A DNA stretch of 64,000 nt, from contig NZ_AOLW01000050.1 of assembly GCF_000336615.1 (NCBI RefSeq), positions 33,630 through 97,629 on the forward strand. Reading direction: 5' to 3'. The position numbers and the translations under genes are program-made. This document shows positions 51,765 to 61,115 of this stretch, piece by piece. The first letter of the stretch is position 1. Each line of letters begins with the position of its first letter. Source of the DNA: Haloarcula amylolytica JCM 13557. GTDB lineage: Archaea > Halobacteriota > Halobacteria > Halobacteriales > Haloarculaceae. Under the pieces are notes generated by a model. It had not been told where the DNA came from. It did not search any database and saw only the letters and a program-made list of their open reading frames with translations.

Positions 51765-51791
51765 AGAAAGTGGCTCCGCCCGGCAAACCAA

Positions 51792-52225
51792 TGTCGTACG
51801 GAACCGATACGGGGAGTACTCCCCGCACGAGAGTAGTCGAATCGCCCGCTGAAAAATCCGCTGTTCGCCCACGTACGGAGTACCGCGTTCGGTGTCCTGA
51901 CTGTAACTTCTCCAAGCGGTACGACTCATATGCCGACGCCACTTCCCACCAGCGTCGCCATTCCTGCCCACACTGCGACCGGATGCTCGGTCTATCTGAA
52001 GTGCCACGCCGGACCCCGGATGATTCCCTAGACGCTGCCGAAGCGGTTGCTGCTGCACAACAGGTTCGGCACGCACTCATTCAGGACGGACCTGCACCTT
52101 CGGTTTCGAGAATACTCGAAGAGATGGGGCGTGACTCAGACGGCTACCCTCTCGGTGACGAACCGAAGGACATCTCCGCCCACCAAGCAGCTCGCCAGCT
52201 ACTCGCCGACGGGGTGGAAGTGTGA
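51792..52225 (+). CDS. Zinc-finger protein upstream of integrase
   Basis: The 144-residue protein starts MSYGTDTGSTPRTRVV. A zinc motif of CPDC...H..H..CPHC form (residues about 36-65: CPDCNFSKRYDSYAD, then SHQRRHSCPHC) is visible, with a helical C-terminal part. It overlaps the integrase GTG by 4 bases. In SNJ2-like viruses small proteins accompany the integrase and modulate it; this may be such a partner. Confidence 0.65.
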
Positions 52226-53250
52226 GCGACGATCTCGAACCGATAGCTCCTGCAACTGCGGTGAACCTCTACCTCGATCACCGAGAACCGGAGCTGTCTG
52301 AAAAATCCCTCACGAACCAGCGATACCGGCTCAACTCGTTCATCGAGTGGACCCAGTCGAAGGGAATCGAGAACATGAACGAGCTGACTGGACGCGATCT
52401 ACATGAGTTCCGAGTCTGGCGTCGACAGGGCAAAGGAAGCGAATACGGGGAAGTGTCTAAGGTTACCCTTCGGGGCATCCTCGCTACGCTGCGGAAGTTC
52501 CTCGAATTCTGTGCCAGCATCGACGCAGTCGAACTGGGAATGCGTGAACGGGTGTTGCTCCCGGAGGTCGATCCCGAGGAAGCCTCGAAAGATGAGAAAC
52601 TCGATACCGAACACGCAGAAGCGATCCTCGACCACCTGAACCGCTACCAGTACGCTTCCCGCGAACACGTCATCTTCGGAATCCTCTGGCACACTGGTAT
52701 TCGCCTCGGTAGCCTCCGGTCACTCGACCTAGACGACTTCGATGCTGATGGGCAGTACCTACAACTGCGGCACCGACCGGAGACAGGAACTCCCCTGAAG
52801 AACGGACGAGCTGCCGAGCGGTCGATTGCTGTTGGTGACTTCTACGCCGAAGTGATTCAGGAGTACATCCAGAACCACCGAGATTCGGTCACCGACGAAT
52901 ACGGTCGGGAACCGCTCATCACCAGTGACCGGGGCCGTCTGAGTGAGACACCTATCCGGAGTGCTGTCTACCAGTGGACTCGGCCCTGTATGGTCGGTGA
53001 GTGTCTACACGGAGAGAACCCGGAGAGCTGTGAGTACATGACTCGTGACACTGCCAGCGGTTGCCCGTCGTCCCGATCTCCACACGGTATCCGCCGCGGT
53101 TCGATCACGAAGCACCTCCGAGACGGGACACCGGAAGAGGTCGTTTCGGATCGAATGAACGTCTCGAATGACGTTCTCGACCAGCACTACGACCAGCGCA
53201 GCGAGCGCGAGAAGATGGAGGTTCGACGGGAGTTCATCGACGACGCATGA
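52222..53250 (+). CDS. int: Tyrosine recombinase (pleolipovirus-type integrase)
   Basis: The 342-residue recombinase has an N-terminal SAM-like core-binding domain and a C-terminal catalytic domain with R161 in HTGIRLGSL, H288-xx-R291 in SPHGIRRGS and Y323 in DQHYDQR. GTG start overlapping the zinc-finger gene. The end is 63 bases from attR (53314), as usual for an active integrase at the edge of an element. It integrates the viral circle in the tRNA-Ala gene. Confidence 0.92.
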   Translation: MSDDLEPIAPATAVNLYLDHREPELSEKSLTNQRYRLNSFIEWTQSKGIENMNELTGRDLHEFRVWRRQGKGSEYGEVSKVTLRGILATLRKFLEFCASIDAVELGMRERVLLPEVDPEEASKDEKLDTEHAEAILDHLNRYQYASREHVIFGILWHTGIRLGSLRSLDLDDFDADGQYLQLRHRPETGTPLKNGRAAERSIAVGDFYAEVIQEYIQNHRDSVTDEYGREPLITSDRGRLSETPIRSAVYQWTRPCMVGECLHGENPESCEYMTRDTASGCPSSRSPHGIRRGSITKHLRDGTPEEVVSDRMNVSNDVLDQHYDQRSEREKMEVRREFIDDA

Positions 53251-53313
53251 TTCAGAACCAGTACACTCCAACGGATGAATCTAGGAAATGCGCATCCTCG
53301 AATAGGCTAACAA

Positions 53314-53340
53314 CCCGGCGAGTCCATCCTAATTTTACCG
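53314..53340 (+). repeat. attR of the provirus
   Basis: The 16-bp copy of the tRNA-Ala 3' end (CCCGGCGAGTCCATCC) is followed by ATTTTACCG after two bases. It carries no tRNA upstream, so it is the displaced copy. Confidence 0.88.
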
Positions 53341-53850
53341 TCGTGGATGAGAGATCGACAACACAGGTAGGCTGATTTGGGATGTAGCCCGGCGGATTCT
53401 ATAATAAACCACACAATCGAGGGCACAATACTGTCTAACCAAGATATTAGGAGAAAACCAGCTAGAGACATTACTAAACCAACCGTTACCCGTTGCTGCC
53501 GGATTCAATTAAGAGGTCAAGTTGGGCTCAATTCGCATTACGTAAGTACCGTCCAGTCCACCGTATACGAATAATAAGGAAACTTAGTCCACTAAATCTT
53601 GTTTAGTGTTGTCACATATCACAAGCGTTCCAAAATATGGCATAGCAATCTTGGTTAATATATGACATTTCCGGGGATATTATAATGTCAGTGGATCTAG
53701 AATTTGACACACGGTGCCGGTAGTGTATACCGCTGGTAGGTCCCGTTAGAGGGAATACCTGCTGTTTAACCTCAGTAGGTCACCGATGGAACCGTTATTA
53801 GTATGGGTGAAACAGTAAACTTATGTGCAATAGTTGGTATGTAAATAAGT
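53341..53850. other. AT-rich intergenic region right of provirus
   Basis: This 510-base stretch has no convincing frame. It holds the second copy of the CAATACTG-type repeat (53426-53444), a hairpin CACTAAA / TTTAGTG (53590-53608) and an inverted repeat TGACATT / AATGTCA (53663-53690). Promoter elements of the giant secreted-protein gene should lie near its end. Confidence 0.5.
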
Positions 53851-56800
53851 ATGTTCGAGTGGGGCAGCCGGGGGGCTGGAGACCGGGGTGTATCGCACGT
53901 TCTGGGTGTGGTGTTGTTGGCTAGTGCAGTCATCATTGGTGCCGTACTGATCGTTCAAGTGGGGCAACAGACTATCGGAGATGTCAACGACGACGCGAAC
54001 GTCGAACTCGCTGAGGAGGTACTGCTGTCGGTTGATCAGAGCTTCCAGCGCTCAGATACCAGTGAATCAGTTGAAGTCCCAGACCGGGTTCGGTCTGATG
54101 TCGCTGTTACAGACGATGCGACATACAATCTGACGTTGAACAGTAACTCGACCTGTTCGACGGGGAACCGTTCGTTGCAGACGCTTCAGTATCAGGAAAA
54201 CGGCCAAGAAGTCGGCTATCAGGGTGGCGGTGTGTGGCGGATGACCGAGTCGGGCGCGACGATGTCGTCGCCCCCGGCTGTGAACTATGATAAAGGGGCG
54301 CTGTCAGTCTCGTTCGCGAATATCTCCGGGCAGCAGATTGGGGGCAGTTCGGTTGCGATTCGGTCGAACACGACTGCGAATCGATCACACGAAGCAGCAC
54401 TTCAGACGGCACTGTTCACTGAGGCTACATACGAAGGCGTACGGAACGGCTCGTGGGACTCTTCGTCGCCGAGCACCACCTGCGCCCCGTCACAGGTCAC
54501 CAACGCTACGTTGACAATCGAGAACAGCAGTTACGCCCGCGCGTGGGCGGACTGGGCACAGAGTGCATACGACGACAAGTACGTCAAGGTAACTCCGAGT
54601 TCAGTGGAGCCTGGTGAGACCATCGACATCAGATTTGCGCTCGGTAACGTGAGCGACCCGGAGTTTGAAGTACAGAATATGTCGGTGCAAGAAGACCCAT
54701 CAGACGATCAAAAAGCACTGGTGAATGCAACGATACGGAACACTGGTGGTCTGCAAGACACCCAAGAGATCAGGCTGAATCGGTCCGGGGCGTCGGATAA
54801 TGCGACAGCCACGGTCACGCTTACCGGTGGAGATTCAGCCAGAGTGAGCAAGTCGATAGATGCCGACAGTGGCGTATACAATTTCACTGTGGCATCTGAG
54901 CAAGACAAGGCCTACAAGCTAGTCAACTACACGGCTGTGCCCGGGTCACCGTCGCTAAACATAACTAGTGCCTCAATCCCCGCGACAGCACGGCTGAACC
55001 AGGTCCCAGAATCGAATGTCACAGTCGAAAACAACGGCAGTATGACGGCCGAACAGAACGTCACACTTCTGGTTAATGGTTCGGTGAATGCCACACAGCA
55101 CGTGACAGTCCATCCGGGCAACACTCGGACAGTTGACTTTGATTCAGCGATGCCGACCAGCGAGAACGGGACCTACGATATTGAAGTCGCGACGGACGAC
55201 GACACGTATTCGCAGTACAGCGACGACGGCCACTACTTCGTTGTCGGTGACGTCGGTGTCTTCGAGGTGACATCGGTTTCGCCACCGGGCGGCGTAAAGA
55301 GCGGTGACACGGTCACGATTGAGGCGACAGTCAAAAATACCGGCAACATCCGTAAGTCCGACGCCGTCAAAATACACATAAAAAACGAGTCGGATACAAC
55401 GGTTGAATCGAAGGAGAAAACGCTCACACTCAATGGAACCAACAGCGGTTCAGAAAAAGAGACGGTAACTCTCACCAGCGGTCCGCTTACCGCTCCGTCA
55501 TACAGTAACTACACCTATATTGTCGAGACACCGGACGACCGCAGCTACGGGACCTTCACTGTCGGCGCGTCGGCACCACCGGTGTTTGATATCACCGGTC
55601 TTGGCGTCGACAACCCGGTCGAACCGGAAAACAAGACCGAGGTCAGCTTCAATGTCACTAACACTGGCGGAACGGCAGGCTCCCAGACGCTTCGCATCGG
55701 CAGAGACTGGGGAGCCGACAAGTCAACGGACGAGCAGCTTGACCCGGGGGAGAGTACGACGGTCACACAGACCGTTACAGCGCCGTCCGAAGACGGACTC
55801 TATCGAGTGAACTTCACCACTGGAAACCAGACTGCCTGGCGAATCCTGAACGTGCGGTCGAATACTGCGGTTGAGCGTGACGGAGGTGGCATGACTACCA
55901 CCGAGAGGGTCAACGCAACAATCGAACTCAAGGGAGCTGAGCTTGAGGGCAGTAACGGCTATCAGATTACGCACACGAAAGTAGACATGGATCTGGTCGT
56001 CAACAACCAGTCCGGCGACCACGAGATTCCACTGTGGCGTGATGTGGGATACGACTTCGAAGACGGCGATGTGAACGGCCCCCATGCTGAACGGCGGCTG
56101 ATTAACGACGACTATCCGGACCCATACGAGTTCACGAAGACTTTCGAAGCGAATTCGAACTTCTCCGTCACCGCCACGTCGTACCATTGCTATGAAACGA
56201 CGTACACGGACATTCGATTCAAGATAGACGGTACGAACTACTACACTAAGAGATGCAGCAGCCCCGGTAGTGTCCGGATTTCTACCGACGAGAGCAGCAC
56301 GAACGCAGATATATTAGCCGATGGGGAGGTAATTCCCGGCTACGGTCAAGCTGGCAAGGCACAGCGAAAACTGACGGATATGCTTGGCGAGCAACGGCTT
56401 ACCGAACTCGACAACGGTTCAGCGAGGCTTAATCTCGCCGACGGTGAATTCGTGTACCTCTATGAGCTCTCGCAGGACAACGCAAACCCCGAAAACGCAT
56501 ACGGTTACGGCGACCCCGACTACAACGACGCAGTGGTTATATTCAGAACCAACTCCATCGAGAATGAGGTTGCGGAGCCGAGATTCAGCTTCGTTGATGT
56601 TGATGTCCCCGCCCGTACCCCGAAGACAGACGACACGGAGGCAACGGTGACGGTCAAAAACGTCGGTACCGCCGCCGGTAGTGCAAAGCTTACGCCTACC
56701 TTCGATGGAAGCACAGCCGAGACGCAAGATACGGAGATCGGGGTAAACGAAACGGCGCAGTTCAACGTTGAGCTAGCGACTGCAAGTAAGACACCGGGTC

Positions 56801-57654
56801 AGTCGTACCAGTACAGGTTCAATCTCACGAACCCTAACCGCTCCGAGTCCGCTACTGGGAAGCAATGGGGTGGAAACATCTACGTCGGCGACATCGACGA
56901 ACAGTTCATGCAAGTCGACTCTGTTCGTGCCACAAGCACAATCGACAACGATGAGTCTGCAAACGCTACGGTCGACATCACGAACGTCGGTGGGGAAGGC
57001 GGAACCGCCGAGATCAAACTCTATGCAAAGAACACCGACGACGCGGGTTCGACGTTCACAGTGTCTGACTCCGCGACAACCTCGCTGCTCACAAACGGAG
57101 ATACGGAGCAAGTAACCCTCAGTCTACCGTCTGACCGTGGCAACCACACGTACTACGTGCAGACGCGGAACAGCACCTCAGCAAAGCAGTCGTTCTTCGT
57201 CGGTCGGTCGAGTGTCGTGGTAAACGACACCCAGGGCATCAATATCGGCGCACAGACATACAATACCGCCACACTCATCGAACGGAACGGCGGTGCAGAA
57301 CGGATCACCGTTGAAGTCAACAATGAGGGAACTGTCGGCGACGAACGTGAAGTGGCCCTCACCGTCAAGAACAAGAGTGACGGCACTACGGTTTACACAG
57401 GCACTGAGAACGTCACAGCGGGTAGCGGTGACCTTACGGGATCCGACGCGTATCCGGCGTGGGCTGGCTACGACACCGACCTCGATCCCGGATACTACAC
57501 GTACGAAGTCACAGTGTACAACGACACGGCCAGTGGGTCGGTTGACGATACTGCGACGGGTGAAATCTACCTGAAGGAAGTCGACGAGAGTGGCGCAACC
57601 ACTAACGACTCACCCATCTCGATTGACTCCGATACGATTACGATCGGTAGTTAA
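53851..57654 (+). CDS. Giant secreted protein: pilin-like N-terminus with CARDB/Ig-like repeats
   Basis: The 1267-residue protein begins with GDRGVSHVLGVVLLASAVIIGAVL, a prepilin-like motif and helix. Residues 110-130 hold VGYQGGGVWRMTESG and SSPPAVNY, the same motif as in the two tandem paralogues at 32-36 kb. About seven Ig/CARDB-like modules follow (for example VTVENNGSMTAEQNVTLLVNG, VKNTGNIRKSDAVKIHI, NVTNTGGTAGSQTLRIG, VTVKNVGTAAGSAKL, DITNVGGEGGTAEIK and VEVNNEGTVGDEREV). A cysteine-containing insertion lies in the middle. Probably a cell-surface adhesin or fibre. Confidence 0.78.
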   Translation: MFEWGSRGAGDRGVSHVLGVVLLASAVIIGAVLIVQVGQQTIGDVNDDANVELAEEVLLSVDQSFQRSDTSESVEVPDRVRSDVAVTDDATYNLTLNSNSTCSTGNRSLQTLQYQENGQEVGYQGGGVWRMTESGATMSSPPAVNYDKGALSVSFANISGQQIGGSSVAIRSNTTANRSHEAALQTALFTEATYEGVRNGSWDSSSPSTTCAPSQVTNATLTIENSSYARAWADWAQSAYDDKYVKVTPSSVEPGETIDIRFALGNVSDPEFEVQNMSVQEDPSDDQKALVNATIRNTGGLQDTQEIRLNRSGASDNATATVTLTGGDSARVSKSIDADSGVYNFTVASEQDKAYKLVNYTAVPGSPSLNITSASIPATARLNQVPESNVTVENNGSMTAEQNVTLLVNGSVNATQHVTVHPGNTRTVDFDSAMPTSENGTYDIEVATDDDTYSQYSDDGHYFVVGDVGVFEVTSVSPPGGVKSGDTVTIEATVKNTGNIRKSDAVKIHIKNESDTTVESKEKTLTLNGTNSGSEKETVTLTSGPLTAPSYSNYTYIVETPDDRSYGTFTVGASAPPVFDITGLGVDNPVEPENKTEVSFNVTNTGGTAGSQTLRIGRDWGADKSTDEQLDPGESTTVTQTVTAPSEDGLYRVNFTTGNQTAWRILNVRSNTAVERDGGGMTTTERVNATIELKGAELEGSNGYQITHTKVDMDLVVNNQSGDHEIPLWRDVGYDFEDGDVNGPHAERRLINDDYPDPYEFTKTFEANSNFSVTATSYHCYETTYTDIRFKIDGTNYYTKRCSSPGSVRISTDESSTNADILADGEVIPGYGQAGKAQRKLTDMLGEQRLTELDNGSARLNLADGEFVYLYELSQDNANPENAYGYGDPDYNDAVVIFRTNSIENEVAEPRFSFVDVDVPARTPKTDDTEATVTVKNVGTAAGSAKLTPTFDGSTAETQDTEIGVNETAQFNVELATASKTPGQSYQYRFNLTNPNRSESATGKQWGGNIYVGDIDEQFMQVDSVRATSTIDNDESANATVDITNVGGEGGTAEIKLYAKNTDDAGSTFTVSDSATTSLLTNGDTEQVTLSLPSDRGNHTYYVQTRNSTSAKQSFFVGRSSVVVNDTQGINIGAQTYNTATLIERNGGAERITVEVNNEGTVGDEREVALTVKNKSDGTTVYTGTENVTAGSGDLTGSDAYPAWAGYDTDLDPGYYTYEVTVYNDTASGSVDDTATGEIYLKEVDESGATTNDSPISIDSDTITIGS

Positions 57655-57838
57655 GGCCGTAGCAGACCCGTTTTTCGGTGTAATCAGACTCGTGTGTCAG
57701 GCGGTACACGCTGGATTACAGCCCGGTCGTGGCTCAGCATACTTGTCCAATAGAGATACGGCTATCGGCGGGGTCAGTATTGACTCCTCTCACCGGTCGA
57801 GCGCACGCAAAGAAAAAACTGAGCTGTGTTGAACCGAG
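57655..57838. terminator. Intergenic region with terminator of the L12 operon
   Basis: The minus-strand T-run (AAAGAAAAAAC on plus, 57810-57820) about 20 bases after the L12 stop is a typical archaeal poly-T terminator. No other feature is seen. Confidence 0.5.
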
Positions 57839-58186
57839 TTAGCCGAAGAGTTCGCCGAGGCCCTCACCGCTTGCCTCGTCGTCCTCGTCGTCATCGTCGT
57901 CGCCGCCGTCGTCGGCAGCCTCTTCGTCGGCTTCTTCGTCGGCCTCGTCGGCCTCGTCAGCGTCACCCTCGGCAGGTGCGGCTGCGCCGCCGCTTGCCGG
58001 CACCGGTGCCGCAGCGGCCTGGTCGACGGCCTCCTCGATGTCGACGTCCTCGAGGGCGGCGACGAGGGCCTTGACGCGGGACTCCTCGACGTCGACGCCC
58101 GCGGCTTCGAGCACGTCAGTGAGGTTGTCTTCGTTGATCTCTTCGTCAGCTTCGTTCAGGATGAGTGCAGCGTATACGTATTCCAT
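57839..58186 (-). CDS. rpl12: 50S ribosomal protein P1 (L12)
   Basis: The 115-residue stalk protein begins [26 protein letters not shown]. The long acidic hinge [20 protein letters not shown], rich in Ala and Asp, and the conserved C-terminal end GLGELFG, which recruits translation factors, are typical. It is the last gene of the L1-L10-L12 group. Confidence 0.96.
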   Translation of the reverse strand: MEYVYAALILNEADEEINEDNLTDVLEAAGVDVEESRVKALVAALEDVDIEEAVDQAAAAPVPASGGAAAPAEGDADEADEADEEADEEAADDGGDDDDDEDDEASGEGLGELFG

Positions 58187-58203
58187 TGTTGTAGTGTGCG
58201 TTG

Positions 58204-59250
58204 TTAGAACATCGCTCCGAGCGCGTCGCCGGCGTCTTCGTCGTCGTCGTCATCGTCGTCGGCCTCCTCGGCCGCGTCGTCGGCGTCCGCGTCGTCCTCG
58301 GATGCGGTGTCCTCGTCTTGGTCGTCAGTCGGTTCCTCTGTCGCCACGTCGGCCTCGACGCCCTGGAGTTCCTCCGGGAGTGCCTCTTCATCGTCAATTT
58401 GCGAGGCGAGCGCACGGACCTGTGCGTCAGCCTTGCTCACGAGGTCAGGCACGACCTCGGGGTCCTCGATGGCCGCCTGGAGCGCGAGGCTCTTGGCGTT
58501 GCCACGAGCGGACTGGAGCATTGTCGGGGCCGTCGTCGCGGTCGGGTAGTCGGCGTTGACCGAGAGATTGAACGCTCGGCCGGCAGCCGCCTGGATGTCG
58601 CTCCGGTACTCGTCGATATCGAGTTCCAGCTCCTCGGGTTCGAACAGTACACCGTCGGCGAAGACGGCGCGGAGGTCGAGACCGACCTCCTTCGGTTCGA
58701 TACCGAGTTCGTTCAGGACGTTCGCGAGTTCCTGGGAGACTTCCTCGCCGGTGTCAAGCACGACCGAGTCAGAAAGGACCTGAATGGAGCCTTCCTGGAT
58801 GCGTGCGTCGGCACCCACGCTCTGGAGTTCGCCGACGAACGGACCGGGGTCGACGCCCGTGTCGCCTTCCGGAATCACGATGTCGTTCGGGGCCACCTCG
58901 CCGGCACCGATGGGTGCGGGCGTCTTGGAGGCCTCGAGTTCCTGAAACAGCGAGAACGGGTTGTCGTCGGTCCCGATGAGCCCGACCTGCCCGGTGATGT
59001 AGCTGTTGAGGTCTTCGAGTCCGTCGTCGACTTCGTCGAGTGCACGCTCGAGCAGCGTGTTCCGGGAGACGCGAAGTTCGGCGGTCCCGTGCAGGTCACG
59101 TCGCATATCCTGCAGCTGTCGGGACGGAATCCCGGCGATGTTGACGACGCCGACGCTCTCGTAGGACTCGATCATCGCTACGATGGCGTCGACCTCTTCC
59201 TGCTTCCACTCGGGAATGGTCTCGGTCTTGCGTTCGGATTCGGCGCTCAT
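58204..59250 (-). CDS. rpl10: 50S ribosomal protein P0 (L10)
   Basis: The 348-residue stalk base begins [24 protein letters not shown]. It carries [19 protein letters not shown], a central insertion, and the same C-terminal end DALGAMF that is typical for archaeal P-proteins. It binds 23S rRNA and L12 dimers. The acidic tail before the end is highly repetitive. Confidence 0.96.
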   Translation of the reverse strand: MSAESERKTETIPEWKQEEVDAIVAMIESYESVGVVNIAGIPSRQLQDMRRDLHGTAELRVSRNTLLERALDEVDDGLEDLNSYITGQVGLIGTDDNPFSLFQELEASKTPAPIGAGEVAPNDIVIPEGDTGVDPGPFVGELQSVGADARIQEGSIQVLSDSVVLDTGEEVSQELANVLNELGIEPKEVGLDLRAVFADGVLFEPEELELDIDEYRSDIQAAAGRAFNLSVNADYPTATTAPTMLQSARGNAKSLALQAAIEDPEVVPDLVSKADAQVRALASQIDDEEALPEELQGVEADVATEEPTDDQDEDTASEDDADADDAAEEADDDDDDDEDAGDALGAMF

Positions 59251-59251
59251 A

Positions 59252-59890
59252 TCAGGCCACCTCCATCGCAGGCCCCATCGTCGTCTTCACGTAGACGCTG
59301 TCGATGTTGAGCGGGCCCTTCTCGAGGTCCGCGTGCAGACGGCGGAGGATAACGTCGATGTTGTCCGAGATATCTTCGGCGGACATGTCCTCCGCGCCGA
59401 CCCGCGTGTGGAACGTTCGCCGTTCCCCGCTGCGGAGCTGCACGGTGTTTTTCATGCGTTCGATGACCTCGACGACGTCGTCGTCGGGGTCGAGCGGTTC
59501 CGGCATCTTCCCACGCGGACCGAGGACGGTCCCGAGGTAGCGACCGATGTCCTGCATCAGATCCTTCTCCGCAATGAAGAAGTCAGTGTCATCGGCGAGG
59601 TCCTTGGCGGCGTCGTCATCGCCACCGAGCTCCTCGAGTTCGTCCTCGTCGAGTACGTCGTCTGCGACTTCCTCGGCACGAAGGGCGGTTTCGCCCTCGG
59701 CGAAGACCACAATTGTGGTCTCCTGGCCGGTGCCAGCAGGAAGCACGACGGACTCGTCGACGCGGTTCGACGGGTCGTTAAGATCTAAGTCGCGCAGGTT
59801 CACAGCGAGGTCGACCGTTTCGCGGAAATTCCGCTCAGGTGCGTCCTCGAGTGCGCGCGAGACTGCGTTCTCTATTTCCTGATCTGCCAT
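59252..59890 (-). CDS. rpl1: 50S ribosomal protein L1 (uL1)
   Basis: The 212-residue protein starts [22 protein letters not shown], with [32 protein letters not shown] and [14 protein letters not shown], all diagnostic for uL1. It is separated from L11 by 237 bases containing its promoter and a leader with a stable hairpin, fitting autoregulation of L1-L10-L12 known from halobacteria. Confidence 0.96.
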   Translation of the reverse strand: MADQEIENAVSRALEDAPERNFRETVDLAVNLRDLDLNDPSNRVDESVVLPAGTGQETTIVVFAEGETALRAEEVADDVLDEDELEELGGDDDAAKDLADDTDFFIAEKDLMQDIGRYLGTVLGPRGKMPEPLDPDDDVVEVIERMKNTVQLRSGERRTFHTRVGAEDMSAEDISDNIDVILRRLHADLEKGPLNIDSVYVKTTMGPAMEVA

Positions 59891-59985
59891 TGTTCACCTC
59901 CGTAGTACGCCAATCGGCTTCTACGGGTCAGTGAAACAGGCGGATGCCTGTCTCGTGCGGGTAGACGCCAATGCGACACTTAAAC
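59891..59985 (-). promoter_or_regulatory. Promoter and structured leader of the L1-L10-L12 operon
   Basis: CTTAAA at 59979-59984 (coding strand TTTAAG) predicts a start near 59955, giving a leader of roughly 65-70 bases. Within or next to it is the hairpin ACAGGC / GCCTGT with a 4-base loop (59936-59951). L1-type leaders in halobacteria resemble the L1-binding site on 23S rRNA and allow feedback; this fits, but I cannot confirm the contact bases. Confidence 0.6.
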
Positions 59986-60033
59986 CCGTCGAACCAGCCC
60001 AAGGACCGCTGACGGGCGTGTTTCCGGTTCTCA

Positions 60034-60058
60034 GGGACCAGTCGCTGGTGACGGTCCC
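60034..60058. terminator. Inverted repeat downstream of L11
   Basis: GGGACC and GGTCCC flank a 13-base loop, 70 bases after the L11 stop on the minus strand. It could terminate the separate L11 message, which in halobacteria is transcribed apart from L1-L10-L12. Confidence 0.4.
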
Positions 60059-60127
60059 ACTGACTGTGCAGTAGCTCACAGCGTCGAAAGCAAGGGAAAA
60101 CACACGCCAGTCGCACAGCGGTCCGAC

Positions 60128-60616
60128 TTACGCTTGTGCTTCGGCCGCGAACACGTCGTCGTACTCGCCCGCGTCGATGCGTTCCTTGAACTCGCGTGGG
60201 TTTTCGCCTTCGATAGTGACACCGAGGGAGGTACACGTCCCGACGACTTCCTTCGCGGCGTTCGTGAGGTCGTAGGAGAGCAGGTCGGGATGCTTCTGCT
60301 CGGCGATCTGTTTGACCTGGTCGACGGAGAGGTCAGCGACGAAGTCCTCTTGCGGTTCGCCGCTGCCGGTCTCGAAACCGGCCTCGTCCTTGATGAGTTC
60401 GGCCGTCGGCGGGACACCGACTTCGATTTCGAAGGAGCCGTCGTCGTCGTACTCGACGGTGACGGGGACTTCGGTGCCGTCGAACGCTGCCGTCTGGTCG
60501 TTGATTTCCTGTACGACTGCCTGCACGTCCACCGGTGTCGGGCCGAGTTCCGGACCGAGTGGCGGGCCAGGGTTGGCCTCCCCACCGGGAACGAGGACTT
60601 CGATAGTTCCAGCCAT
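60128..60616 (-). CDS. rpl11: 50S ribosomal protein L11 (uL11)
   Basis: The 162-residue protein begins MAGTIEVLVPGGEANPGPPLGPELGP, the canonical L11 N-terminus with the thiostrepton-region Pro-rich motif. The C-terminal rRNA-binding domain (LTNAAKEVVGTCTSLGVTIEG in part) is also typical. Its own promoter should lie in the following gap. Confidence 0.96.
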   Translation of the reverse strand: MAGTIEVLVPGGEANPGPPLGPELGPTPVDVQAVVQEINDQTAAFDGTEVPVTVEYDDDGSFEIEVGVPPTAELIKDEAGFETGSGEPQEDFVADLSVDQVKQIAEQKHPDLLSYDLTNAAKEVVGTCTSLGVTIEGENPREFKERIDAGEYDDVFAAEAQA

Positions 60617-60755
60617 ACATAGTGGAATCCTCGCGGCGGTTTAAAGGATTGCGTTTCACGGATCGCTGCGTGAGGTCTCCACACGCACGAACACTCACCG
60701 TTAGGAACCCACAGGCAGGACGGCCAACGCGGCAAAGAATTAAATCCCAGTCAGT

Positions 60756-60965
60756 TCAGGCGAACGTCACGCCGTTGCGTGCGAGGAAATCGCTCGCGTC
60801 TTTGATCTCGACTGGGGAGCCGATTATCCGAACCTGCTCACCTTCCTGATGAACGCTCACAGTGAACCGCTGTTCCAACTCCTCGCGAATCCCGTCGAGC
60901 GCACCGACTGGCAGCAGTATCTGCGTGCTGTCGCGGAACCGACTCGCCGCTCCCATTATCGACAC
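60756..60965 (-). CDS. Small KH-like protein
   Basis: The 69-residue protein is of a haloarchaeal type I recall as VNG_1110C-like. It has strand-helix pattern QILLPVGALDGIREELEQRF, VSVHQEGEQVRIIGSPVEI and a C-terminal helix, as in a single KH-like domain. Nucleic-acid binding is possible but not shown. Confidence 0.7.
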   Translation of the reverse strand: MSIMGAASRFRDSTQILLPVGALDGIREELEQRFTVSVHQEGEQVRIIGSPVEIKDASDFLARNGVTFA

Positions 60966-61115
60966 ATGACGGAGGATACCCTATAGGTGTGTCGAATTAC
61001 ATGAGGGTCGTTTGACCATTCTGAACGGCAGGGCGGGTCCGATGACGCGTGCTGCCGGGGTGGCATCGGCGAGGGAGGAAAGCCTTATTCGGTGTGAGGG
61101 GCCGACATACACCTA

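Larger units (their letters stand above)
39348..53340. mobile_element. Pleolipovirus-like provirus integrated in tRNA-Ala
   Basis: The element is bounded by 27-bp att repeats with two mismatches (39348-39374 and 53314-53340), the left being the 3' end of tRNA-Ala. It is about 13,966 bp from repeat start to repeat start. It holds Rep with HUH motif, small regulators, the conserved pleolipovirus block (small membrane protein, spike, two membrane proteins, ATPase) and an integrase abutting attR. The order resembles temperate beta-type pleolipoviruses such as SNJ2, as I remember them. All core genes look intact. AT-rich cargo is present at 41.8-43.8 kb and 49.6-51.6 kb. Confidence 0.88.

Noticed and set aside
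53250..53850. A second integrated element right of attR
   Set aside because: The AT-rich DNA has hairpins and a short repeat, but no integrase, Rep or second att copy.
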